Assembly: GCA_016865035.1 (NCBI GenBank)
Contig: CP018227.1
Coordinates: 2,509,501-2,573,500 of the forward strand
Direction of reading: 5' to 3'
Length of the DNA stretch: 64,000 bases
From: Kordiimonadales bacterium IMCC3096
GTDB lineage: Bacteria; Pseudomonadota; Alphaproteobacteria; Minwuiales; Minwuiaceae
The position numbers and the translations under genes are program-made. Shown piece after piece: positions 44,110 through 53,090 of the stretch (position 1 is its first letter; every line of letters begins with the position of its first letter). Under the pieces are notes generated by a model. It was given only the letters and a program-made list of their open reading frames with translations. It ran no database searches and had not been told where the DNA came from.

Positions 44110-45423
44110 TCAGTCGGCGCGCTGCATCACCGTGGCAAAGAACCCGTCCATGCCGCCCTGTCCGGCCATCAGGCCGGCGTGGGTGCGCAGGTCACCGGCT
44201 TCGGTCATGGCTTCCTGTCCCAGCCCCAACGCGGCCGGATCGATCGGGACGCGCGTGAATTGCGGGAACTCCTGCAGCAGCCACTCCGCCTGCGCCTCGC
44301 CTTCCTCCGGTTCCAGCGAACAGGTGCAATAGACCAGTCTGCCGCCCGGGCGGACCAGCGCCGTGGCCTTGCCGATCATCATCCGCTGCTGTTCGGCGAT
44401 GCCCTGGACATCGCCCTCCGTGCGGGTCCAGGCGATTTCCGGGTGACGTCGGATGGTGCCGGTGGCGGAGCAGGGGGCGTCCAGCAGCACCGCGTCGAAG
44501 CCATCGTCGTGACTGAACTGGCGCAGATCGGCGCGGACCACGGTCGCCTGCATCCGCAGACGGTCGAGGTTGCGTTGCAGTACCTCCAGACGGCGGCCCG
44601 ACCGGTCCATGGCCGTGACCTCCGCCCCCAGCGCGATGGCCTGTGCCGTCTTGCCGCCGGGTGCCGCGCAGGCGTCCAGCAGGCTGCGCCCCTGCAGATC
44701 ACCGAACAGCCGCACCGGCAGGGTGGCGGCGGTATCCTGCACCCACCATGCGCCATCGGCGTAGCCCGGCATCTCCGGCACGGCGACGTGGCTGCCCAGC
44801 CGGACACTTCCCGTCGAAAGCAGCTCACCGCCCAGCCGCTCTGCCCACCCGGCGGCATCCTCGCGCACGGTCAGGTCCAGCGGTGTCGGCGTGTCATCGC
44901 GGTGCGCGGCGGCCAGGGCGTTGGCATTACTGCGCCCGAGATGCGCTGCCCAGCGCTTCCAGAGCCAGAGCGGCGTGTCCCGGCGTGCCATGTCCGGGCG
45001 GGTCAGCCGGGCTGCGCCCTGGCGGTCGACCTTGCGCAGGATGGCGTTGACCACGCCCCGGAACTTGCTGCCTTCGGGCAGCATCTCGACATGTTCGTTG
45101 ACGACCGCATGGGCAGGGCTCTGCAGGAAGATGATCTGGGCCATGCCGGAGAGCAGGATCAGATGCGCGAACCGCCCGGAGCGGGGCAGGGGGCGGTCCA
45201 GCAGGTGTTTCAGGTGCTGTTCCAGCGATCCCTTGTGGCGCAGCGTGGCCAGCGCGATCGTGTGGGCGAAGCGTCGTTCGCGGGCTTCCATCCCGCGCAC
45301 GGTTTCATCCAGGACCTCGTCCAGTCCGGCCGAGGTGTCGAGCACGCGCGAAATCAGGGTGATTGCCGCCTGCCGCGCCGAGGGTATCGGGGAATCGACG
45401 GATGTTTCCTGATGGCCACTCAC
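44110..45423 (-). CDS. rsmB: 16S rRNA m5C methyltransferase RsmB/Sun family
   Basis: A 437-residue RNA cytosine-C5 methyltransferase. The N-terminal NusB-like domain (about 15-150) contains [20 protein letters not shown], and the C-terminal SAM domain has [34 protein letters not shown] (first catalytic Cys) and [17 protein letters not shown] (second Cys). The start is GTG at 45421-45423, overlapping the htpX stop by 4 bases. It modifies C967 of 16S rRNA in E. coli. Confidence 0.95.
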   Translation of the reverse strand: MSGHQETSVDSPIPSARQAAITLISRVLDTSAGLDEVLDETVRGMEARERRFAHTIALATLRHKGSLEQHLKHLLDRPLPRSGRFAHLILLSGMAQIIFLQSPAHAVVNEHVEMLPEGSKFRGVVNAILRKVDRQGAARLTRPDMARRDTPLWLWKRWAAHLGRSNANALAAAHRDDTPTPLDLTVREDAAGWAERLGGELLSTGSVRLGSHVAVPEMPGYADGAWWVQDTAATLPVRLFGDLQGRSLLDACAAPGGKTAQAIALGAEVTAMDRSGRRLEVLQRNLDRLRMQATVVRADLRQFSHDDGFDAVLLDAPCSATGTIRRHPEIAWTRTEGDVQGIAEQQRMMIGKATALVRPGGRLVYCTCSLEPEEGEAQAEWLLQEFPQFTRVPIDPAALGLGQEAMTEAGDLRTHAGLMAGQGGMDGFFATVMQRAD

Positions 45424-46376
45424 CGCCAGGGGCCACGGCGTCGGGCTGGCTGCTCGGTCACGGGAACAGCCCCCGCCGGACGCGGTCCGGACGGTCCGGA
45501 TCGAGCCGGTTCGGAACTGGATGGTCCCGACATGGTGCGCGCCAGTTCCTGCAGCGCCGCCACCCGGTTGGCCGTGGACGGATGCGTCGAGAACAGGTTG
45601 TCGGACTTCTTCGTATGCAGCGGGTTGACGATGAACATGTGTGCTGTGGCCGGATTGGCCTCTGCCTTGTGGTTGTCGATACGGCTGCCCGCCTCCAGTT
45701 TCTGCAACGCGCTGGCGAGCCAGAGTGGATTACCACAGATCTCCGCCCCGTGCCGGTCGGCGACATATTCGCGGCTGCGGCTGATTGCCATCTGCACCAC
45801 CATGGCGGCGAACGGGGCCAGCAGCGCCACCAGCAGGGTGCCGATACCGCCCAGCGGGCTACGGTCGTCGGAGCGGCCGAACAGGCCGGCGAACATGGCG
45901 AAATTGGCCAGCATGCCGATGGCACCGGCGATGGTCGCGGTGATGGTCATGGTCAGCGTGTCACGGTTCTGCACATGCGCCAGTTCATGCGCCATGACGC
46001 CCGCGATCTCGTTGCGGTTCAGGGTACGCAGCAGGCCCGTCGTGGCCGCGACGGCGGCGCGTTCGGGGTTGCGACCGGTGGCGAAGGCATTCGGCTGGTC
46101 GTTCTGGATGATGTAGACCTTCGGCATCGGCAGGTTGGCGCGCCGGGCCAGTTCCTCCACCAGCCCGTGGAACTCGGGCGCGCTATGCCGGTCGACCTGT
46201 TTTGCGCGGTACATGCGCAGCACGATCTTGTCGGCATTCCAGAAGGAGAACAGGTTCATCGCGAAGGCAAAGACCAGGGCAATGACCACGCCTCCGGAGC
46301 CGCCCATGAGCCATCCCGCCACAAGAAAGATGGCCGTCATGGCAGCCAGCAGCAGTGCAGTCCGGGCATAATTCAT
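45420..46376 (-). CDS. htpX: Membrane metalloprotease HtpX (M48)
   Basis: Inner-membrane zinc endopeptidase that removes misfolded membrane proteins; 318 residues. Two N-terminal membrane helices (about 5-25, 28-50) precede the zinc site [13 protein letters not shown] (HExxH), two more hydrophobic segments (about 143-165, 175-200), and a third ligand Glu in [15 protein letters not shown]. The C-terminus is a Pro/Arg-rich tail. It starts the htpX-rsmB operon and is divergent from the DUF1674-lolA operon. Confidence 0.96.
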   Translation of the reverse strand: MNYARTALLLAAMTAIFLVAGWLMGGSGGVVIALVFAFAMNLFSFWNADKIVLRMYRAKQVDRHSAPEFHGLVEELARRANLPMPKVYIIQNDQPNAFATGRNPERAAVAATTGLLRTLNRNEIAGVMAHELAHVQNRDTLTMTITATIAGAIGMLANFAMFAGLFGRSDDRSPLGGIGTLLVALLAPFAAMVVQMAISRSREYVADRHGAEICGNPLWLASALQKLEAGSRIDNHKAEANPATAHMFIVNPLHTKKSDNLFSTHPSTANRVAALQELARTMSGPSSSEPARSGPSGPRPAGAVPVTEQPARRRGPWR

Positions 46377-46411
46377 CGTGTTTCAGGATCTCCGTCGTAG
46401 GGCCGCAGCCA

Positions 46412-46439
46412 TTGCAAGCGTCCTTGCACCTGCTATCTA
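46412..46439 (+). promoter_or_regulatory. Candidate promoter of the DUF1674-lolA operon
   Basis: TTGCAA (46412-46417) and TATCTA (46434-46439) are 16 bases apart, 67 bases before the DUF1674 start. TGCAAGCGTCCTTGCA, an imperfectly spaced palindrome, overlaps the -35 side, and a second ATATCTAGG copy lies just downstream. Confidence 0.45.
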
Positions 46440-46505
46440 GGGAAGTCAGAGGATATCTAGGCAGGAAGCCGACCCCTTCAAGCCAGACGGAAGCGGAGAG
46501 CGACG

Positions 46506-46703
46506 ATGACCGACAAGGATCGCAGCACGGACAAGGCCGGAACCGACGAGGATGCCTTCGAGGAGACCGAGGCGGGCAAGCTGCGCCGACGTTCCGCCGC
46601 CCACAAGCTGTCACAGACACCGGGGGAGCGCGATGGCCGCGACGGCCCCGAGCCCACCCGCTATGGCGATTGGGAAAAGAAGGGGATCATCAGCGACTTC
46701 TGA
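46506..46703 (+). CDS. DUF1674 protein (SdhAF4-like)
   Basis: A 65-residue protein with the DUF1674 signature GPEPTRYGDWEKKGIISDF at its C-terminus and an acidic, disordered N-terminus. Eukaryotic members (SDHAF4/Sdh8) protect the flavinated SdhA subunit during succinate dehydrogenase assembly, so a similar chaperone role is likely. AGCGGAGAG precedes the ATG. The stop TGA overlaps an ATG that could begin a slightly longer lolA product. Confidence 0.92.
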   Translation: MTDKDRSTDKAGTDEDAFEETEAGKLRRRSAAHKLSQTPGERDGRDGPEPTRYGDWEKKGIISDF

Positions 46704-46717
46704 TGGTTGATGGTATC

Positions 46718-47335
46718 ATGAAATCCCTTGTTTCGCTGTGCCTTGGCGCGTTCCTGCTGATCGCCGGTCTGTTGCCTGCGCAGGCCCTGACCGAGGCCGA
46801 GCAGAAAACGGTGCTGCAGGCCCAGGACTGGCTGCAGTCCGTCGAGACCCTGTCGGCGCGGTTCGTCCAGGTCGGTGGCGGGGGGCAGGCCGTCGGCACG
46901 ATGCTGCTGAAACGCCCGGGTCTGATCCGCTTCAACTACAGCCCGCCCGCCAAGGTGCTGCTGGTCTCCGACGGGGCCTTCGTCTCCTTCATCGACTATG
47001 AGGTCGGACAGGTCAGCCAGTGGCCCCTGTCGCAGACACCGCTGTCGTATCTGGTGCCGGAACAGCTGGACCTGATGGCGGAGGCCGATATCGACCAGGT
47101 CACACGCACCGGTGGCCAGGTCAGTTTCCGGCTGCGCGACCCGGACAACCCGGAGCAGGGCACGATCACGCTGGAGTTCGCGGAACAGCCCTATCGGTTG
47201 ACCGGATGGCGTGTCGTCGATGCGCAGGGGCAGGAAACGGCGGTCGCCCTGGCGGATATCGTGACCAACATCGACCTGCCCCTGGGCAGCTTCACCTTCC
47301 GCGCGCCGCAGCGGCCCTGGGACAACGACCGTTGA
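46718..47335 (+). CDS. lolA: Outer-membrane lipoprotein carrier protein LolA
   Basis: Periplasmic chaperone that ferries lipoproteins from LolCDE to the outer membrane; about 205 residues. A signal peptide (MKSLVSLCLGAFLLIAGLL, cleavage after AQA) precedes the LolA barrel with LSARFVQVG, GTMLLKRPGLIRFNYSPPAK and LVSDGAFVSFIDYEVGQVSQ. The ATG at 46718 is used because it gives a standard signal peptide; an in-frame ATG at 46703 overlaps the DUF1674 stop. The end overlaps a TTG start of the amidotransferase gene (TTGA). Confidence 0.94.
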   Translation: MKSLVSLCLGAFLLIAGLLPAQALTEAEQKTVLQAQDWLQSVETLSARFVQVGGGGQAVGTMLLKRPGLIRFNYSPPAKVLLVSDGAFVSFIDYEVGQVSQWPLSQTPLSYLVPEQLDLMAEADIDQVTRTGGQVSFRLRDPDNPEQGTITLEFAEQPYRLTGWRVVDAQGQETAVALADIVTNIDLPLGSFTFRAPQRPWDNDR

Positions 47336-48090
47336 GACCGCTGGTCGGCATACTCTCCTCCTGGCGGGAACCGGGCGAGATTCCGCTGCCGCTGCATGCG
47401 ACCGCTGCGACCTATGTGTCGGCCGTCCGGTCGTTTGCCGGTGCCGAGACCGTGCTGATCCCAGGATCGGAGGACCCGGATCAGGCGAAGATCCTGCTGC
47501 CGCGTCTCGACGGTATCGTGCTGACCGGCGGTGCAGCCAATATCCAGCCGCATCTGTTCGGTCAGGAGGAGGAGCCGGAGAGCGGCGTTCGCGATCCGGG
47601 CCGCGATGCGACGGCCATCGCCCTGACCCGTGCGGCGCTGGAAGACGGCGTGCCGCTGCTGGGCATCTGTCGCGGCATCCAGGAAGTGAACGTGGCGCTG
47701 GGCGGCAGCCTGCACCAGCACCTCAAGGATGTGCCGGGCCGCTTCGACCATCGCCGCCCGCGTGAAAAGCCGTTCGAGGAGCAGATCGTGCCCCGGCATG
47801 ACATCTCGATCCTGCCCGGCGGGGTGCTGCACCAACTGGCCGGAACGACCGAGACCCGCATCAACAGCCTGCATGGCCAGGGGATCGACCGGCTGGGCGC
47901 GGGATTGCAGGTGGAGGCAACCGCACCGGACGGAACAGTGGAGGCCGTGACCTTCCCCGGCGCGCTGGGGTGGATGCTGGCGGTGCAGTGGCACGCCGAG
48001 GTGCAGCCCGAGAACTATCCTCTGCATGCAGCGATATTCAGGTCCTTCGGGGCGGCCTGTGCCGCATTTCTGGAAAGGCGGCAGGGATGA
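47332..48090 (+). CDS. Gamma-glutamyl-GABA hydrolase-like class I amidotransferase (PuuD type)
   Basis: A 252-residue peptidase C26 protein. VLTGGAANIQPHLFG is the oxyanion region, PLLGICRGIQEVNVALGG carries the nucleophile Cys, and LAVQWHAEVQPEN supplies His and Glu, here H-x-E instead of H-P-E. The start is TTG at 47332, overlapping the lolA stop, since no better start preserves MRPLVGILSSW. The next gene, a glutamine synthetase-like ligase, overlaps by 4 bases, which fits the gamma-glutamylation cycle for polyamines or ethanolamine: the ligase adds and the hydrolase removes glutamate. Confidence 0.87.
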   Translation: MRPLVGILSSWREPGEIPLPLHATAATYVSAVRSFAGAETVLIPGSEDPDQAKILLPRLDGIVLTGGAANIQPHLFGQEEEPESGVRDPGRDATAIALTRAALEDGVPLLGICRGIQEVNVALGGSLHQHLKDVPGRFDHRRPREKPFEEQIVPRHDISILPGGVLHQLAGTTETRINSLHGQGIDRLGAGLQVEATAPDGTVEAVTFPGALGWMLAVQWHAEVQPENYPLHAAIFRSFGAACAAFLERRQG

Positions 48091-49433
48091 ACATCGAGGA
48101 AGCCGCCGAATGGCTGCGTGCCGGCCGGATCGAGGAAGTCGAGTGCCTGATCGTCGACATCACCGGCGTGCCGCGTGGCAAGGTGCTGCCGATCTCCCGC
48201 TTTCTGAAGGCGGTGAAGGACGGCTCGCTGCGGCTGCCGGAGTCCGTGTTCCTGCAGACCGTTTCCGGTGACTGGCTGGAGAGCCGGATGCTGGACCCGC
48301 GCTACCCGGATGTGGTGCTGGTGCCCGACCTCGCGACGCTGCGCATCCTGCCCTGGTACAATGAACCGACAGCGCAGGTGATCTGTGATGCGGTCACCAT
48401 GGACGGGGAGCCGCTGATCTTCTCCCCGCGCGAGGTGCTGCGCCGGGTGGTCAGGCTCTATGCGGACAGGGGCTGGCGGGCCGAGGTCGCACCGGAACTG
48501 GAGTTCTACTTCGTCGCCCGCAACACCGACCCGGATTATCCCTTGCAGGCCCCCATCGGCCGTTCGGGAAGGGCGGAGACCGGCCGCCAGCCCTACAGCA
48601 TCGATGCCGTGAACGAGTTCGATCCGATCTTCGACGACATCTACGACTTCTGCGAGGCGCAGCAGATCGAGATCGACACGGTGATCCACGAGGAAGGGCT
48701 GGCCCAGGTCGAGGTCAATATCGACCATGGCGACCCGATCAGGATCGCCGACCAGGCCTTCCTGTTCAAACGCACGGTGCGGGAGGCGGCGATGCGCCAT
48801 GACCTCTATGCCACCTTCATGGCCAAGCCGCACGAGAACGAACCGGGCAGCGCCATGCATCTGCACCAGAGCGTGCATGATCTGGAAACCGGCCTGAACC
48901 TGTTTTCCCTGCCCGACGGCAGCGACAGCCCGCTGCTGCTGCATCACATCGCCGGGCTGCAGAAGTTCCTGCCGGCGGCCATGCCGCTGCTGGGGCCGAA
49001 CGTGAATTCCTACCGCCGCGTGGTGTCGGACAGCGGTTCCACCGTCAATACCCACTGGGGCCACGACAATCGCACCACCGGCATCCGGGTGCCGCGTTCC
49101 GGCATCACCAGCCGACGGGTCGAGAACCGGGTACCCGGCGCGGATGCCAATCCCTATCTCGCCGTCGCCGGATCACTGGCCTGCGGCTATCTGGGCATGG
49201 TGGAGGAACTGGAAGCCAGTGACCCGCTGTCCATCGATGCTTCCGAGCGCAAGCTCAGCCTGCCACGGTTCCTGTCCGACGCGCTGCAGCGCCTGCGCTA
49301 TGCCGCACCCCTGCGTGAAGTGCTGCACGAGGACTTCGTGGCCGCGCTGATCGACGTGAAGGAAACCGAAATGGAAGCCTTCAACCGCGTCATCAGCGCC
49401 TGGGAACGCGAGCACCTGCTGCTCCACGTCTGA
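48087..49433 (+). CDS. Glutamine synthetase family ligase (gamma-glutamyl-amine synthetase, PuuA-like)
   Basis: A 448-residue glutamine synthetase-fold ligase. IEEVECLIVDITGVPRGKVL is the beta-grasp start; AEVAPELEFYFVARN, EEGLAQVEVNIDHGDP and FMAKPHENEPGSAMHLHQSV supply the metal-binding Glu/His residues; NSYRRVVSDSG, RVPRSG and RRVENRVPGADANPYLAVAG complete the active site. The adenylylation Tyr loop of GlnA is lacking. Overlap with the hydrolase gene suggests gamma-glutamylation of an amine such as putrescine or ethanolamine rather than bulk ammonia assimilation. Confidence 0.9.
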   Translation: MNIEEAAEWLRAGRIEEVECLIVDITGVPRGKVLPISRFLKAVKDGSLRLPESVFLQTVSGDWLESRMLDPRYPDVVLVPDLATLRILPWYNEPTAQVICDAVTMDGEPLIFSPREVLRRVVRLYADRGWRAEVAPELEFYFVARNTDPDYPLQAPIGRSGRAETGRQPYSIDAVNEFDPIFDDIYDFCEAQQIEIDTVIHEEGLAQVEVNIDHGDPIRIADQAFLFKRTVREAAMRHDLYATFMAKPHENEPGSAMHLHQSVHDLETGLNLFSLPDGSDSPLLLHHIAGLQKFLPAAMPLLGPNVNSYRRVVSDSGSTVNTHWGHDNRTTGIRVPRSGITSRRVENRVPGADANPYLAVAGSLACGYLGMVEELEASDPLSIDASERKLSLPRFLSDALQRLRYAAPLREVLHEDFVAALIDVKETEMEAFNRVISAWEREHLLLHV

Positions 49434-49455
49434 GCCGGGCCCGACCGCTTCCCTC

Positions 49456-49590
49456 CTTCCCCCTCGACGGGGGAAGACCGGGATGGGGGTGAGGCGGCGC
49501 AGCCGAAACGGGGTTGATCCATCGTGCGGCAGCCTGCGGCTTCACCCCCCATCGACCGCCAGGCGGCCACTTCCCCCACAGGGGGGGAAG
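49456..49590. repeat. Second-family hairpin repeat, compound copy 2
   Basis: CTTCCCCC (49456-49463) pairs with GGGGGAAG (49469-49476); a second unit pairs CTTCCCCC (49570-49577) with GGGGGAAG (49583-49590). Between them GATGGGGGTGAGGC near 49482 is roughly complementary to GCTTCACCCCCCATC near 49539, so the whole can fold as a branched structure. It lies between convergent genes and resembles the repeat at 38188. Confidence 0.7.
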
Positions 49591-49630
49591 GAAAAAAAGG
49601 CTGCTTCAGCGAGAACGAGAACCCGGCGTG

Positions 49631-51232
49631 TTACGGTCGCATCGGATAGAGGCGGGGGCCGGTCAGGCCCTTCAGCCGTTCCGAACTGACCTCCAGCCAG
49701 CGGCAGAGCATGGGCCGGGTCTCGCGCGGGTCGATCAGTTCGTGGAACGCGAAGGACTCGGCGCGCGGGAAGGGGGACTGGCGCGCGGCCAGCATCTCTT
49801 CCAGCTCCAGCCTGCGGGCATCTGGGTCCGGGTGGGCCGCGATCTCCCGCCCGAAGGCGACGGCGACACCCCCTTCCACCGGCAGGGGGCCGAACTCGGC
49901 CGACGGCCAGGCCATGACATGGCACTGGCTGGCATAGTGGGCCGCAGCCGCGACGCCGAAGTTCTTCTTGATGATGACCGACGCCCAGGGGACCTGGCAG
50001 TCGGCGGCGGCGAGCACGGCGGCCGTGCCGGGTCGGATCGTGCCTTCGGCCTCCGCCTCCGGCCCGATCATGAAGCCGGGTTCGTCCACCAGCGCGATGA
50101 TCGGCAGGTGGAAGGTCTCGCAGAGTTCGATGAAACGCTTCACCTTGCGTGCACCGGCGGCGGACATGGCCCCGGCGTAATAGCGGCAGTCGTTGCTGTA
50201 GATGCCCACCGGCTGGCCGTTCATGCGCGCCAGTCCGACGATCTGCCCCGGTCCGTACTGACGACCGGTCTCGAAGAAGCTGTCCTGATCCACCACCATG
50301 GCGATCAGTTTCCGCATGTCGTAGGCCTTGCGACGGTCGCGCGGCACGATGCTGGCCAGCCTGTCGTCGCAGCGATCGACCGGATCGCTGCAGGCGATGG
50401 TCGGCGGCAACTGGTCGACGTTGGGCGGCATGTAGCTCAGGAACTGGCGGATCTGGCGAAAGGCGTCATCCTCGTCCACCGCACCATTGTCGATGGCACC
50501 GCTCTTCAGGTGGACCCGCGCGCCGCCCAGTTCCTCCTTGTTGATCCTGTGCCCCAGGGCACGCTCCACCACCGCCGGACCGGCGACCAACACCTGTGCC
50601 GTTTCCCGTGTCATGACGGAGAAGTGGGAGGCGACGAGTCGCGCGGCGGGCAGGCCCGCGACCGGACCGACAGCGGCGGCACAGACCGGGATCGTGCCCA
50701 TGGTGCGGGCGACCGACAGGAACCTGTGCGGAGTATAGGGCGGCTCCCCCACGGGTCCGGAACTGCCGCCGCCCTTCTTGCCCCCGGCGCCTGCGACGGA
50801 GCCGCCACCACCTTCATGCAGGCGGATCAGCGGCACGCGGTACTGCAGCGCCATCTCCTCGGTATAGATCGACTTGCGCAGGCCCGCCGGGTTGGGCGAG
50901 CCGCCGGAGACGGTGAAATCCTCCCCCCCCACGATGCAGGTCCGGCCATCCACCTTGCCGAAGCCGAGGATGAAGTTGGCGGGACTGAGGCTCTCGAAGT
51001 TGCCGTCCGCATCGGTCTCCGCCGCCCCGGCACCCATGCCCATCTCGTGAAAGCTGCCCCGGTCGAGCAGGCGGTCGATGCGTTCGCGCAGCGTCAGGCG
51101 GCCCTTGTCGTGCTGGCGCCTGACGGCCTCCGGCCCGCCATGGGCCTTCGCCATCTCGCGGCGCTCGTGAATCGCCGCAATGCGTTCTCCCCAGTCCGAA
51201 TTGGACGGAGGAGTCCTGTCGCCCTTGCTCAC
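49631..51232 (-). CDS. Acyl-CoA carboxylase carboxyltransferase (beta) subunit
   Basis: A 533-residue carboxyltransferase of the PccB/MccB family that moves CO2 from biotin to an acyl-CoA. The crotonase-like N-half has GGEDFTVSGGSPNPAGLRK and the oxyanion-type glycine runs LHEGGGGSVAGAGGKKGGG and VGPVAGLPAARLV; the C-half has PGFMIGPEAEAEGTIRPG. The start is GTG at 51230-51232, overlapping the acyl-CoA dehydrogenase stop by 4 bases. No biotin carboxylase/BCCP alpha subunit lies in the window, so it must share one encoded elsewhere. Confidence 0.92.
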   Translation of the reverse strand: MSKGDRTPPSNSDWGERIAAIHERREMAKAHGGPEAVRRQHDKGRLTLRERIDRLLDRGSFHEMGMGAGAAETDADGNFESLSPANFILGFGKVDGRTCIVGGEDFTVSGGSPNPAGLRKSIYTEEMALQYRVPLIRLHEGGGGSVAGAGGKKGGGSSGPVGEPPYTPHRFLSVARTMGTIPVCAAAVGPVAGLPAARLVASHFSVMTRETAQVLVAGPAVVERALGHRINKEELGGARVHLKSGAIDNGAVDEDDAFRQIRQFLSYMPPNVDQLPPTIACSDPVDRCDDRLASIVPRDRRKAYDMRKLIAMVVDQDSFFETGRQYGPGQIVGLARMNGQPVGIYSNDCRYYAGAMSAAGARKVKRFIELCETFHLPIIALVDEPGFMIGPEAEAEGTIRPGTAAVLAAADCQVPWASVIIKKNFGVAAAAHYASQCHVMAWPSAEFGPLPVEGGVAVAFGREIAAHPDPDARRLELEEMLAARQSPFPRAESFAFHELIDPRETRPMLCRWLEVSSERLKGLTGPRLYPMRP

Positions 51233-52434
51233 AGTCCCAGGACCAGCTTCGCCATGATGTTGCGCTGAACCTCCGACGCACCGGCATAGATGGTGGCGGC
51301 CCGGCTGTTCAGATGCTTGGCCATGACGCCGACCGAGTGATCCGGCCCGACGGGAATGGCGTTGGAGAACGGGGTCCGCGTCTCCGGTTCGTAGGGGTTG
51401 GCGTAGTAGCTGATGGCCTCCACCGTCATCGCCGCCGTGGCCTGCAGGCATTCGGAGCCGCGCAGTTTCATGATAGACGATGCGGCACCCGGGTTCTGCC
51501 CGGTGGTCAGCGCGCTCATGGTCTTCTTCTCGAAGTATTCCAGCGCCACGACCTGGGCCTCCAGATCGGCCAGTCGGGAGCGGAAGTCCGCGTCCTGAAT
51601 CAGGGCCTCGCCATTGCCGGCCGGTTCCTCTGCCGCGATCTTCTTCAGCTTCTCCAGCATCGCATGCAGGCTGGGGCTGTAGGCAGAGCCGCCGCGTTCG
51701 AATTCCAGCAGGTACTTGGCGACGGTCCAGCCCTCGTTCTCCGGGCCGATGCGGTTGGCCACGGGCACCCGCACATCGTCGAAGAAGACCTGATTGACCT
51801 CGTGATCGCCGGACATGGTCAGGATCGGATCGACCTTGATGCCGGGCAGGTCCATGGGGAAGACGATGAAGCTGATGCCCTGCTGCGGCTTGCCTTCCTT
51901 CGAGGTGCGGACCAGGCAGAACATCATGTTCGCGTGGTGCGCGCCGGTGGTCCAGATCTTGGTGCCGTTGATGACATAGTCGTCGCCGTCACGGTCGGCG
52001 CGGCACTGCAGGCTGGCCAGGTCGGACCCGGAACCGGGTTCCGAATAGCCCTGGCACCAGATGTGCTCCCCGCCATGGATCTTCGGCAGGTAGGTTTCCT
52101 TCTGCTCCGGCGTGCCGAACTTCATGATGACCGGCGCGACCATGCGCACACCCATGGCGAACAGACGCGGCGTGCTGGCGCGCTGGCATTCGGAATCGAA
52201 GATGTAGCGCTGCATCGGCGTCCAGCCGGTGCCGCCATGCTCGACCGGCCAGAACGGCGCGATCCAGCCCTTCTTCGACAGGGCGCGGTACCAGTCCATC
52301 GAGCCCTCGAAGTCGGAAACGACCCCCGCGGTCAGCCTGCCGGCTTCCTTCGCGTTCTCGGTCATTGCGGTATCGAGAAAGTCGCGTACCTCGCTGCGGA
52401 ACGCTTCTTCCTCCGGTGTCAGCGACAGATCCAT
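51229..52434 (-). CDS. Acyl-CoA dehydrogenase
   Basis: A 401-residue flavoprotein of the acyl-CoA dehydrogenase family. Marks: EEEAFRSEVRDFLDTAMTEN at the N-terminus, CQGYSEPGSGSDLASLQCRA, VINGTKIWTTGAHHANMMF and a C-terminal YAGASEVQRNIMAKLVLGL where G-A-S-E-V-Q replaces the EGTxEIQ of short-chain enzymes. This variant occurs in FadE-type dehydrogenases for branched, steroid or aromatic-derived acyl-CoAs. It is transcribed first, with the carboxyltransferase overlapping by 4 bases, suggesting a leucine/citronellol-like or related pathway (inference). Confidence 0.93.
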   Translation of the reverse strand: MDLSLTPEEEAFRSEVRDFLDTAMTENAKEAGRLTAGVVSDFEGSMDWYRALSKKGWIAPFWPVEHGGTGWTPMQRYIFDSECQRASTPRLFAMGVRMVAPVIMKFGTPEQKETYLPKIHGGEHIWCQGYSEPGSGSDLASLQCRADRDGDDYVINGTKIWTTGAHHANMMFCLVRTSKEGKPQQGISFIVFPMDLPGIKVDPILTMSGDHEVNQVFFDDVRVPVANRIGPENEGWTVAKYLLEFERGGSAYSPSLHAMLEKLKKIAAEEPAGNGEALIQDADFRSRLADLEAQVVALEYFEKKTMSALTTGQNPGAASSIMKLRGSECLQATAAMTVEAISYYANPYEPETRTPFSNAIPVGPDHSVGVMAKHLNSRAATIYAGASEVQRNIMAKLVLGL

Positions 52435-52497
52435 TGTCGTCCTCCCTCGACGCTTGAGACTGTTGCAGACAGGTATAGCGGAACTGCGCGCGGACCA

Positions 52498-52538
52498 GAA
52501 GCCCGACGCGCGGGGGTGGGGGCTGCGCGGCGGGCTTC
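52498..52538 (-). terminator. Hairpin after the three-gene small-protein cassette
   Basis: GAAGCCCG (52498-52505) pairs with CGGGCTTC (52531-52538), with an inner CGCGC/GCGCG extension. It follows the last cassette gene (stop at 52571) on the minus strand and precedes the acyl-CoA dehydrogenase start. Confidence 0.5.
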
Positions 52539-52570
52539 GGCTTGCGCTGCAATCGGGGCCGCGGACCGGT

Positions 52571-52765
52571 CTAGCGTCCCGTCATCTTCCAGCGGCGTAC
52601 GGCGCGCCCGTCCCAGATCAGGGACTTGCCGCGACTTCCGATGGGTTCGGGGAACTGGCCCGCCCGACGGTAACGCCAGATCGAGATGCGGCTTCGTCCG
52701 GTAATTTCGGTGATTTCACGGAGCGTCACGGGCGCGACGGGGCGCAGGCGGCGGGCCGGGGGCAT
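52571..52765 (-). CDS. AlpA-like helix-turn-helix protein
   Basis: A 64-residue protein with an AlpA/MerR-type recognition region: TLREITEITGRSRISIWRYR, then AGQFPEPIGSRGKSLIWDGR, the pattern of phage-type AlpA activators. The ATG at 52763-52765 overlaps the stop of the preceding small gene by 1 base (TGATG), so the two are translationally coupled. It is the last gene of a three-gene cassette and may be the regulator that binds the palindromes at the cassette promoter (inference). No phage genes lie nearby. Confidence 0.82.
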   Translation of the reverse strand: MPPARRLRPVAPVTLREITEITGRSRISIWRYRRAGQFPEPIGSRGKSLIWDGRAVRRWKMTGR

Positions 52766-53010
52766 CAGCCCGCGTCCCCGCAGCTGTCCCGTCGTTCGCT
52801 CAGCGCGGGCAGGTCCTCCATGATGAGGCGGCAGGCCACATCGTGGCGGCGAAACAGTTCCGCGATCCGTTCCACGTCCGCGCGCTGCAGCCAGATGCGA
52901 CCGCCGCGCACGGATTCCAGCGTCACCTCGTTGCCGCACTGGATCACGGTCACAAGTTCATCATTCTCGTCGCGGTACTGGGTGGTGAGTTCAAGCATGA
53001 TGGGTTCCAT
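52765..53010 (-). CDS. Small protein of unknown function, cassette gene 2
   Basis: An 81-residue protein that I do not recognise. It reads as strands (LELTTQYRDENDELVTVIQC, VTLESVRGGRIWLQR) followed by a helix (DVERIAELFRRHDVACRLIM) and an acidic end. The ATG at 53010 has AGGAAC and GGACAGG upstream; an inner ATG four codons on is possible. It lies 80 bases after cassette gene 1 and overlaps the AlpA-like gene by 1 base. Confidence 0.7.
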   Translation of the reverse strand: MEPIMLELTTQYRDENDELVTVIQCGNEVTLESVRGGRIWLQRADVERIAELFRRHDVACRLIMEDLPALSERRDSCGDAG

Positions 53011-53090
53011 GGCCTGTCCGTTCCTGTTGCATCCGGTATCATGATCGGCCCGCAGCCCCGGCTGCGTGACCCTGATGTGCTTCAGTCCCT

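Noticed and set aside
50755-50825. Glycine-rich stretch in the carboxyltransferase as a repeat insertion
   Set aside because: The glycine-rich loop is at the position of the normal GGGGSV loop of PccB-like proteins, so it needs no special explanation.
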